A DNA stretch of 8,403 nt from Oscillospiraceae bacterium. Its GTDB lineage: Bacteria > Bacillota > Clostridia > Saccharofermentanales > Saccharofermentanaceae. Shown here piece after piece: positions 6,084 through 8,403 of this stretch. Both the position numbers and the translations under genes were made by a program. Each line of letters opens with the position of its first letter. Position 1 is the stretch's first letter. Location: the NCBI GenBank assembly GCA_902782985.1, contig CACZPC010000170.1:1-8403 (forward strand). The letters run 5' to 3'. The notes under the pieces are model-generated. The model searched no databases and was not told the origin of the DNA. It saw only the letters and a list, made by a program, of their open reading frames with translations.

Positions 6084-6762
6084 ACTTCGGCTCGACGAAT
6101 TCGGTACCGTAGCTTAACATCCTCTCGATCATGGTCTTATAGTACAGAGGCTCTCTCTCATCCGTCAGATCATGTGAGTGAGTAAGGATGATGTGCTCCT
6201 GCTCTTTGGTCTGCTCTGCCTTGCCGAAAGCTTCGTCGATATTTTGAAGGATCTTATCCATCGTCATATCGCTTCCTTCTCTGAGCATATATTCCTGACA
6301 GTCAAAACTGCAATTGGTGCCGTTTTCAAACTTCCATCCGTTGCTTATATACCCCGGAGCTATGACACCCGTATCATCGAGCTTCTTATATCCGAGATCA
6401 CGCAGAAGATCCGTATACGCCTTATTATTCTCGCCGCCGCATGCAAGATACGGATAACGGAATACCTTGATCTTGCGTTCCACCCCTGCTTCATTATAGA
6501 TACGATCGAGGACCTCGTCACATTTCCTGATCTCCTCGATACCTTCATCAAGAGTAACCTCACTCAGGTTGGCATGAGAATATGTATGATTACCGACAAT
6601 CAGCCCCTTCTGAAGAGCATATATCACGATCTCCGGCTTCTGCTCGGCAAACTCTCCGATGGTGAATAGCAAGGGCTTGATGCCTATACCCAGGCAGTAA
6701 TCTATGATGGGGATCGTATTCTCCTGCGGCATATCATCGATCGTAAGTACGGCTTTTATCAT
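6058..6762 (-). CDS. Polysaccharide deacetylase (NodB/CE4) family protein, no signal peptide
   Basis: The product is 234 residues from the chosen start. The CE4/NodB motifs are readable: TIDD at 7-10 with Asp9 and Asp10, the metal-binding GNHTYSH at 57-63 with His59 and His63, FRYPY at 101-105 with Arg102, and ILTHSHD at 192-198 near the end of the catalytic core. CE4 enzymes remove N- or O-acetyl groups from sugars such as GlcNAc polymers or peptidoglycan, using a divalent metal. There is no signal peptide or membrane anchor, so this one probably acts in the cytoplasm, perhaps on a small or lipid-linked sugar; that is inference. A longer frame starts at 6792, but GGGAGG lies 5 bases before the ATG at 6762 and nothing similar precedes 6792. 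A 14-base palindrome lies just upstream of this ribosome binding site. Divergent from the GGDEF gene. Confidence 0.85.
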   Translation of the reverse strand: MIKAVLTIDDMPQENTIPIIDYCLGIGIKPLLFTIGEFAEQKPEIVIYALQKGLIVGNHTYSHANLSEVTLDEGIEEIRKCDEVLDRIYNEAGVERKIKVFRYPYLACGGENNKAYTDLLRDLGYKKLDDTGVIAPGYISNGWKFENGTNCSFDCQEYMLREGSDMTMDKILQNIDEAFGKAEQTKEQEHIILTHSHDLTDEREPLYYKTMIERMLSYGTEFVEPKFMDFWSLS

Positions 6763-6767
6763 CTGAT

Positions 6768-6773
6768 CCTCCC
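6768..6773 (-). promoter_or_regulatory. Ribosome binding site that fixes the deacetylase start
   Basis: GGGAGG on the minus strand, 5 bases before the ATG at 6762. Nothing comparable precedes the longer in-frame ATG at 6792, so the shorter protein is preferred. Confidence 0.75.
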
Positions 6774-6776
6774 TGC

Positions 6777-6790
6777 GCGGCTCGAGCCGC
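6777..6790. repeat. Perfect 14-base GC-rich palindrome in the deacetylase leader
   Basis: GCGGCTCGAGCCGC reads the same on both strands. It lies 3 bases upstream of the GGGAGG ribosome binding site and 14 bases before the deacetylase ATG at 6762. As RNA it can form a 5-bp G/C stem with a UCGA loop; as DNA it could be an operator. Either role is inference. Confidence 0.5.
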
Positions 6791-6827
6791 ATCTTCGTAT
6801 TTCTCTGAGATCGCTTCAGATAGCTAT

Positions 6828-6854
6828 ATGATACCGCTAATTGGCATTTTTCAA
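6828..6854 (-). promoter_or_regulatory. Weak promoter candidate for the deacetylase gene
   Basis: On the minus strand TTGAAA (6854-6849) and TATCAT (6833-6828; five of six) are separated by only 15 bases, shorter than ideal. It is the best pair I can see in the divergent spacer for this gene. It would give a leader of about 60 bases that contains the 14-base palindrome. Confidence 0.25.
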
Positions 6855-6909
6855 CACAGATAATTCATCCATATGCAAAAACCGCTTAAAGAACAGTTTA
6901 CAACCTTCA

Positions 6910-6918
6910 TGTTATAAT
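6910..6918 (+). promoter_or_regulatory. Extended -10 promoter of the diguanylate cyclase gene
   Basis: The sequence is TGTTATAAT, a perfect extended -10 (TGn plus TATAAT). No good -35 is found at 16-18 bases; a TTTACA at 6897-6902 is too close (10 bases). Transcription should start near 6925 and leave a leader of about 45 bases before the ATG at 6970. This also argues against a start at 6841. Confidence 0.55.
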
Positions 6919-6969
6919 CAATATGTAGAAAGAGACTTTGCAATTTGCTTGATCATCGGAAATAGGTAC

Positions 6970-8121
6970 ATGTCTGAAAACGCACATATCTCAACGCATA
7001 GCCCTGACTCATACAGAGGGAAACAATATAAAGGTGATCTGAAGTTCATCGAGAAGATCGATAAGCGCGTATCACCCAAGGTCGTTTTCATGCTTTATTT
7101 CTGTCCCCTCGTCGCCTGTCTTATAGCCCATACCCTATACATGGTATTGTTCGCGATGTCAGGTGTCAGCGGAATGGTTATCTTCAATCTATTCAGCGTC
7201 TTATTTTATGCCGTGATGATAATACTGGCTAAGAATGTAAAAGAAAAACTTCATCTGGTATATGCTTCCCAGTTTGAGATAGTGATCCATGCTGTAGCGG
7301 CAACCGTCTTCGTCGGATTGATGCCTAACTTCTGCATGTTCCTTCTTATGATAATCCCTCTGGCTTTCCTTATGCCCAACAAGCGTAAGTTGGTGCCTTT
7401 CGTCGTACTGCTCACGTCCGTTCCGCTGTATGGGTTCCTGAATTTCTATTACAGCACTTCAGGACATGCATTACACGACTTAAGCGGGACTTTGTATCAA
7501 ACTGTTTTTTATGTCATCAACATTATCGTCGGATCATTCGTACTCATATATGTAGCTACGATCTTCTCGATATTAAACAGCTATACCGAAGCAAAGATAC
7601 GCGTACAGAACGAACAGCTGAAGATCATGGCTTCCACTGATCCGCTGACCAAACTCAGCAACCGCAGAGAAATAAACAGGAGGCTGTCGGAGATACATCT
7701 TCAGAGTCGTGAAAGCGGCAGGAGTTTTATCGTAGGCATCGGAGATATCGACAATTTCAAGAAGGTCAATGACACTTACGGTCATGACATGGGAGATGTG
7801 GTACTTGCTTCAGTGGCAAAGATAATCGGCGATAATCTTCCGGATAATGCCTGTGCTTCACGATGGGGCGGCGAAGAATTCCTGTTCGTACTTCCGGATG
7901 CAAATATCGAAGATGGCAGGACATATGCCGATAACGTAATATCATTGATCGGCAATAAGATACATACACATGACGGAACAGACTTCTCGGTGACTATGAC
8001 TATCGGTCTGTGTGAAGGAACATCCGATGACTCTGTCGACCATATCATAAGCTGTGCTGACAGCAGGCTTTATAAAGGTAAACATAACGGCAAGAACCAC
8101 ACCGAATATTCCGACTGCTGA
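6970..8121 (+). CDS. Membrane-bound GGDEF diguanylate cyclase
   Basis: The 383-residue product makes c-di-GMP from two GTP. After a 35-residue polar N-terminus there are about six membrane segments (roughly 38-62, 69-87, 100-116, 118-134, 141-161 and 177-200), which probably form a sensor, then a short charged linker and the GGDEF domain (about 218-375). The domain has STDPLTKLSNRR at 222-233, the metal and substrate site GDIDNFKKVNDTYGHD at 258-273, and an active-site GGEEF at 300-304 after RW. All catalytic residues expected of an active cyclase are present. The RxxD inhibitory site normally five residues before the RY/RW is replaced by PDNA (291-294), so product inhibition is probably absent. 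There is no EAL domain. The frame is open back to 6841, but an extended -10 box at 6910-6918 lies inside that part, so the ATG at 6970 is chosen. TTG at 6949 is a possible alternative start, since the ribosome binding site is weak. Confidence 0.93.
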   Translation: MSENAHISTHSPDSYRGKQYKGDLKFIEKIDKRVSPKVVFMLYFCPLVACLIAHTLYMVLFAMSGVSGMVIFNLFSVLFYAVMIILAKNVKEKLHLVYASQFEIVIHAVAATVFVGLMPNFCMFLLMIIPLAFLMPNKRKLVPFVVLLTSVPLYGFLNFYYSTSGHALHDLSGTLYQTVFYVINIIVGSFVLIYVATIFSILNSYTEAKIRVQNEQLKIMASTDPLTKLSNRREINRRLSEIHLQSRESGRSFIVGIGDIDNFKKVNDTYGHDMGDVVLASVAKIIGDNLPDNACASRWGGEEFLFVLPDANIEDGRTYADNVISLIGNKIHTHDGTDFSVTMTIGLCEGTSDDSVDHIISCADSRLYKGKHNGKNHTEYSDC

Positions 8122-8154
8122 ACCTGATATTCCCTGCATGGCATTTCGAAAGCA

Positions 8155-8195
8155 GATCAAAACGACCGTATTCCTTTTGATCGGGATACGGTCGT
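8155..8195 (-). terminator. Strong hairpin terminator between the convergent cyclase and permease genes, with nested inverted repeats
   Basis: Arms at 8162-8174 and 8183-8195 form a 13-bp stem (one T:G wobble) around an 8-base loop. On the minus strand the stem is followed by TTTTGATC, a short U-tract, so it fits best as the terminator of the permease gene, whose stop is 23 bases away. On the plus strand it lies 40 bases after the cyclase stop but lacks a T-tract. A second inverted repeat, GATCAAAA (8155-8162) with TTTTGATC (8175-8182), overlaps it. Confidence 0.75.
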
Positions 8196-8218
8196 AGTCG
8201 GTTACAAAGTTATAGTGA

Positions 8219-8403
8219 TCACTCCTTGATCAGAGAGTAAGCCGATATCTTCCTGATCTTTCCGGAAAGGATCCAGATAATGAACGCTGTCATCAATGTA
8301 GTGATCACAACTGATACTACGCCCATCCATCCGTATACCGGCAGGCGGCTCTCGGCAAGTCCCAGCGAACCCAGGAGCGCCGTAAGGAAAGCATTGGACT
8401 TAA
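8219..8403 (-). CDS. C-terminal end of a probable FtsX-like ABC transporter permease, runs off right edge
   Basis: Sixty residues plus the stop are visible. They contain one strongly hydrophobic helix (from about GWMGVVSVVITT to AFIIWILSG) followed by a basic segment and the tail KIRKISAYSLIKE. A last transmembrane helix followed by a 'K-KISAYxLIxE' tail is typical of the FtsX/MacB-type permeases of peptide and lipoprotein export ABC systems, especially in Firmicutes. With only the last helix visible, the family call rests on that tail and is moderate. The stop (TGA, 8221-8219) is 23 bases before the hairpin terminator at 8195-8162, which serves this gene. The ATPase partner, if any, would lie beyond the window. 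Confidence 0.5.
   Translation of the reverse strand, partial: KSNAFLTALLGSLGLAESRLPVYGWMGVVSVVITTLMTAFIIWILSGKIRKISAYSLIKE

Noticed and set aside
6178..6669. Plus-strand open frame of 163 codons antisense to the deacetylase gene
   Set aside because: The opposite strand holds the NodB motifs; this frame has no motif or ribosome binding site.
6841..6969. N-terminal extension of the diguanylate cyclase from 6841
   Set aside because: An extended -10 box lies within it and the added residues look like non-coding sequence.
6925..6969. c-di-GMP riboswitch in the cyclase leader
   Set aside because: The leader is only about 45 bases, too short for a GEMM-type riboswitch, and no matching motif is seen.
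1..8403. Mobile element, prophage, CRISPR array, tRNA or toxin-antitoxin module
   Set aside because: I saw no transposase or integrase motifs, no direct repeat arrays, no tRNA-like cloverleaf and no small paired genes on either strand.

Overview
The window looks like an ordinary chromosomal segment of a low-to-mid GC Gram-positive anaerobe, most likely a Clostridia member of the Lachnospiraceae type. The grounds are a clostripain-like secreted peptidase, a fused FeoA-FeoB ferrous iron transporter, a zinc-ribbon membrane protein, a YczE/YitT-type membrane protein, AGGAGG-like ribosome binding sites and closely packed genes. No phage, transposon, integron, CRISPR, tRNA or rRNA is visible. The taxonomic placement is inferred from gene content, not from a marker gene.

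Positions 1-5392 hold a five-gene run on the minus strand. In transcription order it is: an Lgt-like membrane protein (5392-4748), a zinc-ribbon membrane protein (4672-4019), an RlmI-type 23S rRNA cytosine methyltransferase (4013-2787), the FeoA-FeoB fusion (2787-421) and the N-terminal part of a clostripain-family (C11) peptidase that leaves the window on the left (389-1). The last four are spaced by 5, -1 and 31 bases, so they are probably one operon. A second promoter-like site lies in the 75-base gap before the zinc-ribbon gene.

A 43-base divergent spacer, with a palindromic ATTATAAT that can serve as a -10 box in both directions, separates the Lgt-like gene from a plus-strand YczE/YitT-family gene (5436-6083). 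That gene runs tail to tail into a minus-strand polysaccharide deacetylase-family gene (6762-6058), with a 26-base overlap of the coding ends.

A second divergent spacer (6763-6969, 207 bases) separates the deacetylase from a plus-strand membrane-bound GGDEF diguanylate cyclase (6970-8121). It holds an extended -10 promoter for the cyclase and a 14-base perfect palindrome next to the deacetylase ribosome binding site. After the cyclase comes a strong hairpin terminator with nested inverted repeats. The C-terminal 60 residues of a probable FtsX-like ABC permease (8219-8403, minus) then enter from the right.

Functionally the left half combines iron uptake, rRNA modification and a secreted protease, and the right half combines c-di-GMP synthesis with a carbohydrate-esterase-like enzyme. 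I see no convincing new multi-gene system. The most interesting items are small: an Lgt-like protein with a changed active site, a possibly leaderless YczE gene behind a bidirectional -10 box, the palindrome abutting the deacetylase ribosome binding site, the missing I-site of the cyclase, and the nested terminator.
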